A stretch of 64,000 nt of DNA from Phalacrocorax aristotelis (Eukaryota; Chordata; Aves; Suliformes; Phalacrocoracidae), in the NCBI RefSeq assembly GCF_949628215.1, contig NC_134276.1, forward strand, positions 216,834,610 to 216,898,609, in the 5' to 3' direction. The translations under genes and the position numbers were made by a program. Positions 36,401 to 51,400 of the stretch are shown here, one piece after another. The notes under the pieces were generated by a model. It saw only the letters and a list, made by a program, of their open reading frames with translations. It made no database searches and was not told the DNA's origin. Position 1 is the first letter of the stretch. Each line of letters starts with the position of its first letter.

Positions 36401-39400
36401 ATCACATTTTGATGTGATGATCTCTGCATTTACTTATGCATTCATGTACAGGATTTCACATTCTGTTTTGTTACTAGATCTTTCTTGTGTCAGTCACATG
36501 CCTTACTTACTAGAACTGAATGCTTCCAACAATGAATTGACTACGTATTTTGTTTTCAAACCACCTAAAAATCTCAAGGTAAGTTGCAAAAAATGCATTT
36601 CATAGGTTTAAATTCAAAATGGTTTTCTATATCTAATTTCGACATTGTATTTGGACATGTGCAAAAATGAATTTTTATGCCTTCTTTTTTCTTCTTCCTG
36701 ACCTCATTTGACATTTTAATAGCTTTTCCAAATGTTTGGGTATTTTACGCTCCACGTTTCAGTCTTTTATTTTCTTTCACACTCTGAACCCTGGCGTGCC
36801 ACGGGAAGGTGTATTGCACAGCTAACCTTTCTAGCCAGAGGTAAAGACAGCCAGAATTTCTTTTCCTTGCTTGCCAAATTCACCAGACCTTTAGTGGGAT
36901 CTGTTCCTGCCTTTCAAATTGACTGGTGCCAGTCGTTATTGTGAAACACATACTTCAAGTGTAGCTGTGTACTAGTATTCCCTTTGCTGTTTTCTTGTTG
37001 CCCATTTTGGGTTATAAAAAGTAGGAGGTTGTTCTGGAGTATGACCTTTATGTATTTCTCTGTCTTCTCTGTTAGTTTTTTTTTAATATGTGTGCATAAT
37101 TGCAGGACCATTAGTGATAATGTTGTTGGAGGAAAGTATTGTTTTGGAAGTTTCGAAAATGTGAATTCTGTGTGTCGTAAAAAAGACCCTTTCTATTTAT
37201 GCCCCAATATTAATATTAACAATCTTATTTCTTCCACACTCTTGATCGCAAGTTTAATGTAACAGCCGTTTAGTTTCACAAGACAGCTGTAAGAGTTGAA
37301 GAAAACAAAGTAACTTTGTCTCCTTTTTTCTTTAGGAAGTAGATTTTTCACACAATCAAATACCTAAAATGCAAGATTTGTCGGCATACCAGTCACTTAC
37401 TAAACTTTTGCTGGATTGTATCCTTTATGGAAACCTGAATGGGAGAAAAGTTGCTTGTTTGCTTTCCAAACAGCTGTTTTCTTCAAGTAGACACCTGTTT
37501 TCTTTGTATTTTTCCTTCATGTCAATTTTGTCTTTAGAAGCAAGATTAAACACTCTAATTCTGATGGTGAAACTGATCTTAATTTACTTAAGCAGGCCTG
37601 GTGTTAAAGGTGTTTGGGTATACACGTAAGGTTTTACCCTGCTAGAGGAACATGAAAAAACCTCCACTTTGAATCATGTAAAACTGAAAAAGCGACATGT
37701 CGTACTGCCTTTGCTTGGCAGAGGTAATAAATAATCCCAGCATTTTTATATAAGAAAGGTTAATAGGAAATCAGCTTGGAACACTAAGCTCCTTTAAATG
37801 AAAAAGATGCATGTTCTTTAATCTTAGACGTAGCTAATTATGCAGGGACTGTAGAGGCTCTGTGGAGCACAAGGCCATTTAACGACAACGAAGAGAATCT
37901 TTAAGCGAGAGAAGAATTCCTGGAGTATGTTGAGGGAAGGACACAGCGAAGGTGTTTTGCTACACACCTTCCACACTCTCACTGTGGTAACCAGTTCGTG
38001 GGTTTAGAAACACTGTTGTGGCAGAAATCAGATCAATATGAGCCTGTAGATTGAGTTTCTTCATTACTTACTTCTCCAAGGCTGTCCATAGCACTCTTAG
38101 TCTCCCCAAAGAGTCTCCTATACTTTTCTGAAAGGTCTTCTGGAGTTTTATGTTGCCATGCTGCCTTTCTTACAATTGCTTCCCGAGGGCTTGTGAACCT
38201 TTCCTCTTTGCCTCATAAATTGCATCTTGATTTTCTCCTCTCTGAAAAGGAGAAGACAGCAGGCTGTTTTAGTTTTTTCTGTCTCTTGTCCTCGAAGCAG
38301 CCCATTACCAAACGATATTAATACAATGCCTTTTTCATGCGGGAGCAGATAAAGCATTTGCGGGGCGTCCAGGTTACATTATTCACACATTTGACAAGGT
38401 GTGCAGGTGATATGATTCTTGTCAGAAAATGGCATTGAGACACTATCCCTTTGCAATTCTAATTTTCCATCGCAGAGCAAAACCCATATGGCAACATGAA
38501 AAGGAAAAAAGATCAGAGATTTGTATTGTGGATCTGAATCGGTATTTTTTCATTTGGTTTCAATGCAGCAGCGTGCTGTCATTTGTCAATGAAGATGCCA
38601 TTGAAATGGGGAGAAAAACTGTTTCATGCATACAGTTGCAACAGGACCCTCTGAAATAGAAGAAAATGAGTGCAGAATTTAGAATAGCAAAGTGGTGCTA
38701 TTCCTAACCCATGTCAAGCACTCCTTGCCAAAGACACGGCAGACAAAACAAGCTGTTCTTTGTAATCGTAAGTGAAAATACTATCTTAAATATCATGCAG
38801 TAGCAGAAACGTTTGGCATGTGCTTCTCGTTGACAGTAACTAAGCATTTCTTACCATATTTAAGTGAATTATGGTGCAGATGGTAAGGTCATTGTGACTT
38901 CTTTCTGACAGGTGCACACACAAGCACACCTGACAGGTTTGTAAGTGAGTTTTCAAGGAGGAAACTGCCCAAACCAGAAAGGGAGACAGCTTGGGCAATA
39001 ATATCTGACAAAGCATTATACTGAGTCATTAAAAGGCTGAAACTGATTGTATTAGTTTCTAGTGCTGAGCAATTTGCTGCCTCATAGTGATGGTTATGGC
39101 TTAAACAATATTTTTTCCTCACCAAAACTGTTCCTCCTCAGTTGAAAGCGAAGCAGTCCCATTCTGTATGCAAATCAATTACTACCTGTCAAATATCAGT
39201 GCCTGTGGATGGTTTTAGTTTCTTTTCTAAAATTTGGTATTGTTTCTAAGTACAGCCTAGTGTGAGGTCCTACGAAAAGCTAAATCTGTGCTTCCTAGCT
39301 CATTTCTCTTCCTCTCCTTCCCCATCTAGGCCTGTAAGTGTAGAACTTAGGTAGTGTACAGTGAAGTCCCTAGGTAGGAATGCAGTTAGGAAAAAACAGA

Positions 39401-42400
39401 GCTAGGTCACAGTTATTAAAGACCATTCTATTATCCCTGGCAAAGCTTACGTTTTGTTTGGTTACAGTATCATTCAGACCAAGAGGAAAAAATCCTGATA
39501 ATTTGTCCACTGCCTGGTAAGACTAGAAAAGTGACTGAAAACTCACTTGCCCCTTTTTGCAGGCAGAGTTCATTCTCTCAATTCAATGCAAAATATTTTC
39601 TTCTGTGATTGTTTAAAGGCATTTCTGTGTCCTGCATCTTCTGGCTTTTTTTTTTTTTTTTCCAGTTGTATTTCTTGGTTTTTTATGTAACTAGTTCCAG
39701 CTAGGACACTTAAAATATGAGTGCAGTTCTTCTTGCCTAACTTCAGTTACCAAACAATTAGGTGTCTGGATCAGAGTTATCTGATTTCAGTACGGAGGAG
39801 AGACAGGTTCAGGTACCTCTGCAGTTCATCCCATTGTAAGAGAACAATCTGAGACAGCTTGTGGTCAAAGGAAACATGCTTTGTTTAAGGAACCTGGGTA
39901 GATATGTTTAATGCTGAAGTTCGCTAAGAGGAGTCCTAACTACTTTTACTGCTGCTTTTGGGTTTAATGTTAAATTAAAATACACTTTCCCCTTTCAGTA
40001 CAGATAGCCAGTATAGAACAGGTATAATTTGGAGTTAAGTAGCCCCATATAGTACTATGGTCTGTTATTACTTGGATAATCTGTGTATAATGCTTAGAGG
40101 TCAAGCTCAGTTTGGAGCCATGTTAAGTACTCCGTAAACATAAAAAGATTGCGCCTTCCTCTGATGATTCAACCATGTGCGTGTATCCTACAGCTGACCC
40201 AACACGACTGGTGCCCAATAAAGTCAAAGGCATAAAGACCCCTTTATTTTAGCTTGTGCATATGCATCTGATGAGAAGACCAGGCATTTACAGCATGGTT
40301 TTGCAAGATGCTGGCATAGTGGCGCCTTCCCCACACTCCTGTTCCTTCATTTCCACTACTTTCTTGATTTGCCATCAGCCCAGCTATGCCAGCCTGAAGA
40401 GCTGCACTGTAAACCAGGTCACAGAAACTATCTGAGTTAAAAGCTCCTCCAAAAAGAAGGGGAAGATATTTCTAGCTGGGTCAGTGTCATTTATCCTGCA
40501 GCCCCACAGAAAGCTATGTCGGTCGAACAAGGAGGCAATAAGCTTCAGAAAGAGGTGGGTGTAAGCAGCTGGGATTTTAAATTACTTAGCATTTGGTGTT
40601 CAGCTCCCCTTACCATAAAATTCAGCTCCATTGGCTAATTTAGCTATTAATTATTGCTAGGCTTTGGCGTTCCATTATTTTCCTTAAATGCAAAAACCTC
40701 TGCGTAGTTAATAACATAGAGGAGATAAGAGGACTGGAGAAGTGTCATAGTCTGACTCATCTTAGTTTAGCACACAACAGACTCACTGCAATCAGTGGCC
40801 TTGAGAATTTACCTATCAGAGTCCTCAATCTGGTAAGAAAGAAGTAATTCTGATTGTTTTCCTGTCTGTCTTTCATCAATATATTAATGCCTTAATAAAT
40901 GTGAGGGTAATTACATAAGTTTTCAGAGATATGTGTAGTACTGGACGTATTTTTTATTAATGCAGGATCATAGAATGGTATAAGTTAGAAGGGAGCTGTG
41001 AAGGCCATCTGATGCACCTTCCTGCTCAAAGCAGAGCCGTCTTCAGTGGGGGTTGCTCAGGGCCTTGTCCAGCTGGGTTTTGAATGTCTCCAAAGATACT
41101 TTGCAAAAGGGGTAGGTTTTCTTGTTGCTTAGGTGATGTGTGAATAGTTACTGTGCAAGTCCCACAATACAAACAATTAAGCTTTTTTTTTTAAAAAAAA
41201 AGTACATTTCCTCTTAAAGCTGTGTTCATGACAGCAGTGAGCTAGGACAGGAGGGGGAAAAACGAGGACTGAGAAGCCTGCATTCATTTTAGAAAACAAG
41301 TCAAGTTTAGTATGCAGATCTGATATATTATTAAAGGATCTTTGTTTAGTTTCTTAAGGATCTTGTAATGAGATTGGAAGCTTTATTTTGCCAGCGTTCC
41401 ATCAAGATATCCAGGGTATATTTGTTTAGATACAACATTTCTAGATTCTATTTCTAGATGCTTTAGTGAGATTTATTTTATCTGGCTTCAGGTTTCTGCA
41501 GTGTAGACAGCTGCACGTGAGCTAGATGTTCTCTGCTGCTTCACAATTCAGCTGAGGGAAATGGACATTTAAAATACTTCCTTATTCTGACCCAGCTGCT
41601 GAGATCAACATTAACACAAGCCCTTGGAAGCGCCTGTTTCTCTCTGTTGGTTATGAAGATAGCCAAGGATAACTAGCCCAAATACAGACCTCTGTCTGTC
41701 AATGCCTATGCTTGTTTGCACTCATCTTGCTCTTTTACAGGTCTTGGGAAGGCATTTCTCAGTGTTGCTCAGCTCCATGTTTGTAAAATGTCAATAATAC
41801 CAATGCTTTCTTCTCAATCTTTTCAAGATAATTAATAGGAAGAGCCATCAATATAGAGGTTGCACAGAAATACGTGCAAAAACTATTTAAAATGCAGTTT
41901 AGTTGGTATAAAATACAACAGGCTACTTCTTAATAGGTTTTACTTTGTAATAATAATTTAAAAGGTATTTAATGTGATTTTTAAAATGACTACCAAAAAC
42001 CTTTTCATAGAAATAAGCTCCTATTTGCTACATGAGTTTTAAGCACCTATATACATATTTTAGGTAAAGCGAATGAATCCCTTATCAAGAATAGAAATAT
42101 TCGTTTCCAATCCTTTTAAAATTTTAAAGATTTTTCTTCTGTTCTGTAGTAATTGATATAGAAAAGAGTAACTAAGGTCTGTACTCACCAAGGCCTGATT
42201 GGCCCCTGTACTCATTACTGATTCGATATTCAAGAAAGGTATTCAAATTTAAAAGTGGCCAGCAGTATGTTTTGAATAATATATTCAAATAGTGTTCACT
42301 AAGGCATTTTTAATATATTCCAGATATGTAATGCCTTCAGTAGCTTCCAGTTATGCCCTTAGTGGCCATAAAACTGAATTTTGTCTAATTTTTAGTGGAT

Positions 42401-45400
42401 AAGATTAACTCAGATTGGCAAAACTGTGTCTAAAAGTTCTGAAATGAACCATAGGAGTATGGCAGTCTAAGCTGACAGGAAGATCTTTTCTCTAAATGCT
42501 TTCTTCAGGGAGAACCACAGTAAGTCACTCGACCATTGTGTGCACTGATTTCCTCATCTGTTAAAAGGCCTAAGAATAATTCCGTTAGTAATGGTTATCT
42601 GCTCTGTAAAAAGTCTTGGAGGTTGTGTTAACAGCTAAGTCTTATTAATATGAGCATGTTCTTCAGTTTTGGTTGTTACATGCTGATATGATTATTTATA
42701 CAACTGCTTGTCTTTTTTAATTAGCAAAGTAGATAGTCATATGGAAATTATGTAAATAGACAGATTCTAGCACAGCATTTTCTTCTACTAATTAGAATAA
42801 AATATAGTTCTTTTTTCATGGGAGCAGTCATCCCCTCTCTTCCCATTGATTCAGCTTTCTTTTCCATTTTCCCTTGAGCTTTTTCTGTAGAAAAAAGTTG
42901 TAAGGTCTGAAGTTTCGAAGAAAGGCTTCAAAAACTGTAAATACCACCTAGCTATACCAAAAAGCCTTTATTCTGCTTATGTTTGCAAAAAATAAGAAGT
43001 GCAGCTCTAATGAACTGGACTCTCAGGAATTTTATGCTTTGCAAAGAAGGATCTCTACACAAATCCCTTTTGTTCACAGAATTTTACGTGCAACTCTTGC
43101 ATAGCGTTTGCAGCTAGAGCTCTGAGCTATTAAGCAGAGGTCTAAAGAAGAACAGCAAGGGAAGAGGGAGCCTTCATGCTATTAATAACCTAATTAAACA
43201 TTTAAAAGTCAGGAAAAATGTCAAGGACAGGCAACTGGATTAACATTAGAGTCAGCTGGCTTATTTATTTCAGAAGTTCCTAAATATTTATTAATAGAAT
43301 ATGAGGCTTCTAAGCTTTTGGCACAAGGTGATGCTGATGGAAAAATATAACTTGCAAGGTTATAAAGAAAGAATCATGTTGAGAGGCCATCTGGGTACGT
43401 GTGGCCACTGGGACAAAGATGAGTACAGAACCTAGTGTGTTATGCCTATTTGGAGTTCATAGCAGAAAGGAGTGTATGATTTGTGAGGCCCTGAGAAACG
43501 GAGCCATCTGGAGTCCGGTGATAAATGTAGGTCTTCTGTCTTGTATCTTGTCTGGAAGGAATGTAAAACAATGATAGTTGGTTATGAGTTCTGAAAAGCT
43601 GGGGTCATTTCTGGTGTTAGAGTCTAGACGAACTTACAGTAAGGTGGGTTTGGTTGTTTGGGGTTTTTAACATTTCTGTGTAAGCTGTCCCTGACAGTAA
43701 ATAAAGTCTGCCTTCACTCAGTATGCATTCAGGCAAACGTGTATCCTAGAGATATTTGTATAGACTGTCTGTAGTCCAAAGAAGACAGTACTGTATTGTT
43801 CTACCATAATATTTTCATTATTTATTCTGTAATCATAAGTGTAAATATAACCATAATTACAGAGGGAAATTCTATGTATTTATGTATATATATTCTATAA
43901 TTTTATGTGCAAATCTATTTTCTAGATTTTGAGTTGGATAGTGACAAGAATATCATTTAGCCAGTATCAGCTTTAAAAGAATGCTAGAGCTCTTTTTATT
44001 ACTGTTGTCTCTCGCTGCTGTTCAAGGTGAGTTGAAACAAGTTAATCAGAAGATAGTTGATTCTTTTTTCCTTGAGCGGTATGGAAAGCTGTAGTATGTC
44101 ATTTCAAGATGAAGACAGGGCTAATGTGTGTAAGGCCTGTTTGTAATAGAATTCTCAGTAATAAAGTGAACTCTGTTCTTCCTCAGGAATGTTGTTTTCC
44201 ATCTGTAGAACTTTATCAACAGTTTGTTTGCTTTCATTTCGTCTTAGAGCTCTAACCAGATTGAGAAGATAACTGTGCTGGGCAGCTTGAAAACTCTACA
44301 GAAGCTGGACCTATCTAGCAATAAAATAACTAGTCTAGAAGGCTTGGAGGAACATGATCTACTAGAGACGATCAACCTAGAGGATAACCAGGTAGCATAT
44401 TTAATATTGATCTCAGCTTTTTCTAAGAATGGATAGTTTTGGGGCTTTTTTTCAAAATTCAATCCCTTTAACCCCAATTAAGGCTTATTCAAAAAAATCT
44501 TACAATGCTGCAAGAAGTAGATATTAGAAAAGATGACATTTTTTCCTTTGGTATTTCATGGCAATGCTGTTTCACGTGTTGGTTGATAGTGTGTTCCTCG
44601 GGCCTTTTTTAATACCTCTAGATGTTTTTTTTTTTTTAATGTAAGTATCACTTCTGTAGCATTTAGTGCTCACATACATAAAGAACTAACAGTGCTCCCT
44701 TGAGTGGAAAAGATAGGGATGAGTATGCAGCTTTTTCAGCTTGATTATTCTTGAGGACCTTTACTTACATCACAGCTTTTCTACTGCCGGGCCTCAGGAG
44801 GGTTTGCTAATATCTCTCAGCCCAGTCTTATGACCAGATTCTTCTGAGCTCTCAGCTAGAAATCTCCTGGAAGGCAGAACTGCATGTACTCCATTATAAA
44901 GTGGCTTTTGTTATGCAGCAGAATTTTCACTGAAAGCACAATGATACCATCCGACTCATTTGTATTTGAATTTTGAAACTCAAGCCGTATATACATAATA
45001 CTTTTGATACTGAGTTTCCGGAGTCCTTAACTGAAACGGCTGTCAATTCATTAATACTTTTGACATCAAAGACAGATCTGCATGTGCAAAAAAAAGCTAA
45101 GAAAGTAAGAAATAAAAATATAAACCAGGAATCGAACATTTACTGTCATTTTCCCCTGCTTGCAAGACTCATTTACAGGATTTAATTCAAGACACTATGA
45201 ATACTTGTTCTCACACTGAGAAACCTGCGTACAGGTTGACATTTAAAGGTACATCAGTTGCACAAGACAGGAAAATAACTAATAATATGGTTGCTATTAG
45301 CATTAATAACACCGCTTCCCTTGCCTCGTATAGTTTCCACTGTTCTTTATGGCACGCAAAAGCCATTAATTTTACCTCATCACAATTTGCTTCTTTTAAT

Positions 45401-48400
45401 GATGTTATTGAAAACATTTAATGAGTCACCGGGGTTTTTTTTTTAACATTTCCTTCTGAAGAATCATTTAAAGAGAATTTTAATGAATTAACACAGAAAG
45501 ATCTGAGTTACTTCAGCTCACTACCACCCAGAATGATCTTAAAGACTTGTTGGTTTGTTTTTTTTTCAAAAATGGGCATGACCAGTTTATCTGCAAACCA
45601 CGTCTCTCATATACGTGTTCAGTGGCTTTCAAATGTTGATGGTTGGCATTCTATGATTTATTTAGGAAATACACCCAAATGACATTTAACTTGGTCAAAA
45701 CTGTTCTGCCATGGGCTTCTTCTTATCTCAGAATGAATATTGGAAAGGCTATGGTTGAGGTTTATGTTTTTAGACACTTGACATGAGCTAAGTTAGGGAT
45801 AGAATCAGAAGTCTTCTAGGTTCAGTCTTTCAGCAGTGGAGGAAAACCAGGTATCCTTACAAGGCAATTCAGCCTACCATGGATCAGATGGAACTGCCTC
45901 TCTCCACTGATTATAAAGTGAGGTTAAGCGCCTGACTTGGGCGAACTTAACAGATGGCTAAAATGAGGCGACATGAATTTCACTTGACCCATTTTGTTTT
46001 AATTGAGAGCCTTACAACTGTTCACTCAGGGTCTAGCACGAGTGCCTCTAGTGTGACTTTGCTTTGGGCACACAAACTTTGATTAATCCCACTTAACTTC
46101 TACCATTTATCTGCTGTGCCTGAGTGCAGCCAGCCCAGGTTTCCTTTGTCAACAGATGAGACCTTAAGTGCAGTGCATCGCCCTCTGGCCACAGACAGCC
46201 AAGGACAACTACGCTGGTGCTTTTCAATGAGGTGCTGTAAGTTAGGGTGAACTTGAGCTCCAGTGAAAAGAAACTCTTCTTAGAAGGAATTGTTTTAGCT
46301 AGTCAACTGAAGCGCAAATATAAGTGCAGAATTGCCTCACTTAAGCACATCAGCTGCATAAAAGCTAAATGTGTTAGGGCTTGACATTTGAAAGAACTGG
46401 AAGAACGCAGGTGGCTTGAAATTGCTGTCTGTATTATACTGCTTCTCCAGCTAACATCCACGTTGTCTGCCTTTTGTGACTAGAAGTGCCTTATTGAATG
46501 CAGTTAACATGTATACCCATTTTGAGAGTGTAATGATTTTTTTTATGTCCAGATATTAAGAGCAGGGATTAAAATACTTTTCTTCCCTGTAGTTCTTGTG
46601 GATTCTGTTGCTGCTGATTTATGCTCTGTTTCTGTCACTAATTAGATTGCTGAGCTGCGTGAACTTGAATGTATTGAAGATCTGCCTCTCCTCAGAGTTC
46701 TAAATCTTTTAAAAAATCCTATCCAGGTAAGAAAGAATTAAAAAGGAAGCCAAATTTAAGAACCTACAGCTTCTGTTTTGCATCATGCTACAATCCATTT
46801 AGCCTCAGTTTCTGTCTCTGGGAGGGGTCAGGTCATTTCAGGGAACTAGTACAGGGAGTGATGAGTGATGGTTTCCCTGGCATGGCTACCCACCTTTCTC
46901 TGGGATCTTTGTCTGAACAAAAGCTGCATATGAATCATGATATTTAATATCCACATAGTAAATCAATGAATTTTATTAATTCCATCTGTGAATCCATTTA
47001 TGCATTTGTACTCACAATATGCCGTGTTTTTTGTTTGGGAAAAGGCGTCTTTTTTGTTTGCTTTGAAGGTCTGTACTTGCTTGTTCTGGGAAAAAGCTCG
47101 AAAGAACTTAATAGCACCTCTTTTAAAATCATGTGTCTCTTGAATCTGGATCTTCTTTTCTTCTTTAGGATTTACTCATTTCTCATTTTTGGCTCCCATA
47201 ATATTCCTCAATTAATGAATTAAACATCCATTTTATTAACAACAGTTATATTTGCAAAATATCAGAAATTCTGACTTTGACTCTGCATTTGTGATTTCTC
47301 CTGAGTGGTCACAGTTGTTTCTGTCCTGACTTTCGTGGTTTCTAAATTATGTTTAAATTTTACAGTCATTTTCAATGTCAGAGAGAAGAAAAATGTTAAG
47401 GGTTTAACTTCTCCTTTCTGTAACTGCCAGCTTTGTATTGGCTTTCATGAGAATGCTCTGTCGTGGCACACCATGAAATTAGCCTGAAAAAATACCCAAA
47501 ACAGGCTGCTCCTGGTCCTCCGTAATCTGAAAACCTTTTTCTGTTTAGATGTCCTTCCCCTAAGCAAAGTCTGATCCTATTCCTTTCAATTACTGTTTTC
47601 ATAACTTATACATGCAACAGTCATCTTAAGGCAGCTGTCTGATTTTCAGCTGTTTTAACAGGACATTACTGGTTTTAAAACTAAGAAGCTTCATGACCTT
47701 ATCAGTGTCAGCTTTTTAATTTGATTTTTAATTATTCTTTTTTGTTGTCTCAGACTTAAAAGCCTATATGAAGATGAATTTATAATGCAAATTCTCTTTT
47801 AGAGTTCCTGCATTACTACTAAGGTTACAAGTATTAACCGTAGTTTATTACACGATCCCAGTACAGAAAATGCTTTTGCTTCTCCAGCAGCCATTCTTGG
47901 TGTGCTAGTGGGTATGGTGGTGATTTTTAAAATCCCATCTTGACCTTTTGAACAGTGTATCGCAGACTTTTGAACAACTATTAGCTTTTGTTGCAGAAGC
48001 TAAGCTTGTGATGGGGGAGTCAATTTGTACATTGTATTGACATCCTTCAGGGTAAAAAGCTTTTTATGTTGCGATGTATTAGAGCCAACTTAATTTCAGC
48101 CGACTGAAATTGAATATTAGATTGATGAAGTTAAGTACTTTATGTCAAAGTGGAAACTTTGTCCTTCAGGAGCAAACAGATTATTGGCTCTCTGTGATTT
48201 TCATGTTGCTCCAACTAACAGAACTGGATCTCAAGAAGATTTCAGTGGAAGAAAAGGTATGTAAACACCATTCTGAAATTTTTCTAAACAGAGAGTATGA
48301 AAAACTGTGCATACAAATGTAGCTTTGTAGTCATTTGGGTGTGACAATGCTCCCATGTTTCAGCCCCCAAGACAGGCTATAAATTCAGAGACTTTTGCCT

Positions 48401-51400
48401 TTAAATCCAGATAGATATCTGCAGAGTTTCTGGACCAGTTGTGGTATGTGAAAATGCAAAGCTTACCGAAAACCTTTGTTCAGTGAAGAAATTTACCTAG
48501 CAGCCCTTTTAACTCTGCTCGTGAATCTAAACAGGCAACTGCATTCATTTAATACTCGGAAGCGGTAACTATTGCGCTACCTCTAAAGTGCCGTTGTTGA
48601 GGCTTTTTTAGTGTCGTGTACAGCAAAGTGAACTCTGAAAGTTATAATGAAGCTTGTTTCCCGTTCTACTCCGTACAGCTTTCACTGTAAAACCTTCTCC
48701 CCAGAAAAACCTGCTCAGACTGCTTACAGTAACTTTCTACTGGAATAGAAGCCTTTCCCTCTTGTGCTGCTTTTATTGTAGTTTGGTTGCTGCACGTAGT
48801 GTTTGGGGCCAAGCCATGCTAGAACTGTTAGGATTAACAGCTGCCAATTGGGGTTGGATTTCAGGGAGTTATCCTTTAAAAATAATCCTTAGAAGAAATT
48901 CATCACTCCTAGCTTTAGCCACATAAATATTAGGGTTCTTGGTTAATGCCAGGCTCTCTGTCGTGAACACAGAGAAGGGATGATGCCACAGTGTAATTTA
49001 CCCCACGTATCCGAGAGGTTGATCTCACTTTGTCTTATGTGGCAATCTGTTTTCTTTCCAATAAAATTTTGAATATATTTAAGAAATTTTTCCTTCTCCA
49101 TGGACAATAAAAGTAAGCCTGGATGACTGGTTTAGACTAGTACTTAACTTTCGGTTGATGAAAGTTGTTTCAGAAAATCCTCTCCTCGGGTTATTTTAGG
49201 ATATCTACTGTAGCCTCAGAAACTCTCTTGTCAAACTGAATTTGGAGGCAGCAGCTCTTCTGTCTCACTAACAGACAAAATGGATATACAGACATGCTGC
49301 AGTTTAGATCAGAAGTGATTTTGATCTTCGATTAAAGAATAGTTTTGAAGTGAAACTCCCAGTTGCCCAACTTGTCATGCTCGATTCTCATTACAGAATA
49401 GTCTTGCAACGTATGAACTAGACTTCTTTTGGACTAATCTTAACCAGATGACATGCACCTGATGTGCTCCTAGCCACTAATTCACACCAGAAGCCCAATC
49501 TAGACGTAGAGAGAAATGAGGTCCGTTCCACCGGTGCCCCCAAAATAGTGCGGGCATTGGGTCCTGAGTACTGAATGTCTTGCTTTAAAGATCCACTCCC
49601 GTTGCACCACACTGCTTGCCAATATAGGCATGGCTGTCATTGGAGCTTAGGGCACTGTTTTGCTGCAGTGTCGGCTAGCTGATATTTGATGGTTTACATG
49701 AAATGACTCAGAGGTTCTTAACTTGTTTCTGAGTGGGCAGCATTAATAATACCAAAAAAATATACTACTCATTAGCGGCCAGTACCCTCAATAGAGCTTT
49801 CAACAGAATGGGTGGAGGGAATCCTTGGAGTTTGAGTGCTCTTCCTCGCAGGAAAGACAGAAATGCATTGTCAGGAGAAAATTGCAGTTTGCTTACTTTG
49901 TTAACGCCCATTCTGTTCCTCTTCTGACGAATCAATGAATGGCTTCGATCCCTAAGGATTTTAGTTCGGCATCTTCCACCAGCGCTGAGAGGATGCAAAT
50001 TAATGGATAATTAAAACCTAAGCAAAATTACTTTGCATCTTATGTGGCATCCTGTTTTCTTTCCAGTAAAAGGTTGAATATATTAAAGATAGCGAGCTAC
50101 GTCTGGCTGCCTTCCATCCATCCATCAAATTGTGCTTAAATCCCCTGAAAAGATTTATGTAGTGGAGCGCTCACAGACAACCCAAATACAAAGACTGACC
50201 CTCACAAACATGAAGCCATCATTATTCACAGTGAGCGGCAAAGCATATCGCAGCTGGAAATAGTTACACCACCGCTCTTCTTTCTTTTGCCCCTAAACTG
50301 TGGAAACAGGTTGCTGCAGTGAATAAATATGATCCTCCTCCAGAAGTTGTTGCTGCTAAAGATCATATGACTCATGTTATGTACAGCATGTTGCAGCCCC
50401 AGAGAATCTTTGACAGGTAAGCGTACCTCCACTTCACATCAGCTCCTGAGGGTGGCACTCAAGTAAAGCAGAATGTGTTGTCGTATTTAGAGAGGGGCAT
50501 TTTGCCTGTCCCTCTCCCACCTCTAAATTAATCTAATGAAGAAAAGACATTCCACAGTATTCTGGTAGCGGTCTGGAAATTAGGCAAATCTTATTTGGTT
50601 GAAATTGATTGTGAAATGAAGTTACTCATTCACCTCTAAAGTCTGAGACAGATTGTCCACAGCTCCATTTCTTTTAAACAATCTGTTGAAACAGATGGCC
50701 GTTTGCACCATAAATGAAAGATGCAAAATTTCTATCAATACCCAAAGGCAATTTAAAAATCTCTAGAGGGAGAAAAGAGCTGCGAAACGTATCTTCTTCC
50801 TATTCTGCTCACTCCTTCTCGTCACGCTATTGGCATCCCATTGTGAGCAGAATGGCTTTATTTTGTGGCTTTGGGGCACGTTTTATATTTGTAAGGTGAA
50901 ATTTTCAAGTTTATACTTAGGGAAGTCCAGCTACTTCTGCCTTTGGGAGGAGACGACGGTGACTGCCGCTTAAAGCACAGAAGGGAGAAGCAAATCAATA
51001 TTCTTTTTCCAACATCGCCATTGCCATGCCAGGAGACTTCTCTCAGTCTCATTTCTCATCCAGAAAATGGAAATAGCCCTACTTTGCTCTGCAGATGTGT
51101 TATGCTATTTGCTTGATGAATGCTTGGAAAATGCTTTGACATATTCTGATGGAAGATACTATGAAATACACAGGTTATATTGGCTACAGTGGGCACTGAG
51201 ATCAGGTTTTGTGCCCCAAACCCTGTTTTAGCACCATTTTTGGACATCTTAATTCATAGTGAGTAACCTGATTTAAGATCCATGATTTAGTAACTCAGAA
51301 ATTTATATTTTTAGAATATCTTTATTGCGAGTCTTTTCTGGGATTGCCGATGAAAGACGGGAACCAGCCCAGTGGTGATGATAGCTCTGAGAATTCTTAT

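Larger units (their letters stand above)
48257..50309 (+). other. LRRGUK: LRRGUK intron 9
   Basis: About 2.05 kb. It carries a direct repeat of about 50 bp (49027-49080 and 50029-50084; see the repeat entries). The roughly 950 bp between the two copies is not recognised. Confidence 0.8.
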
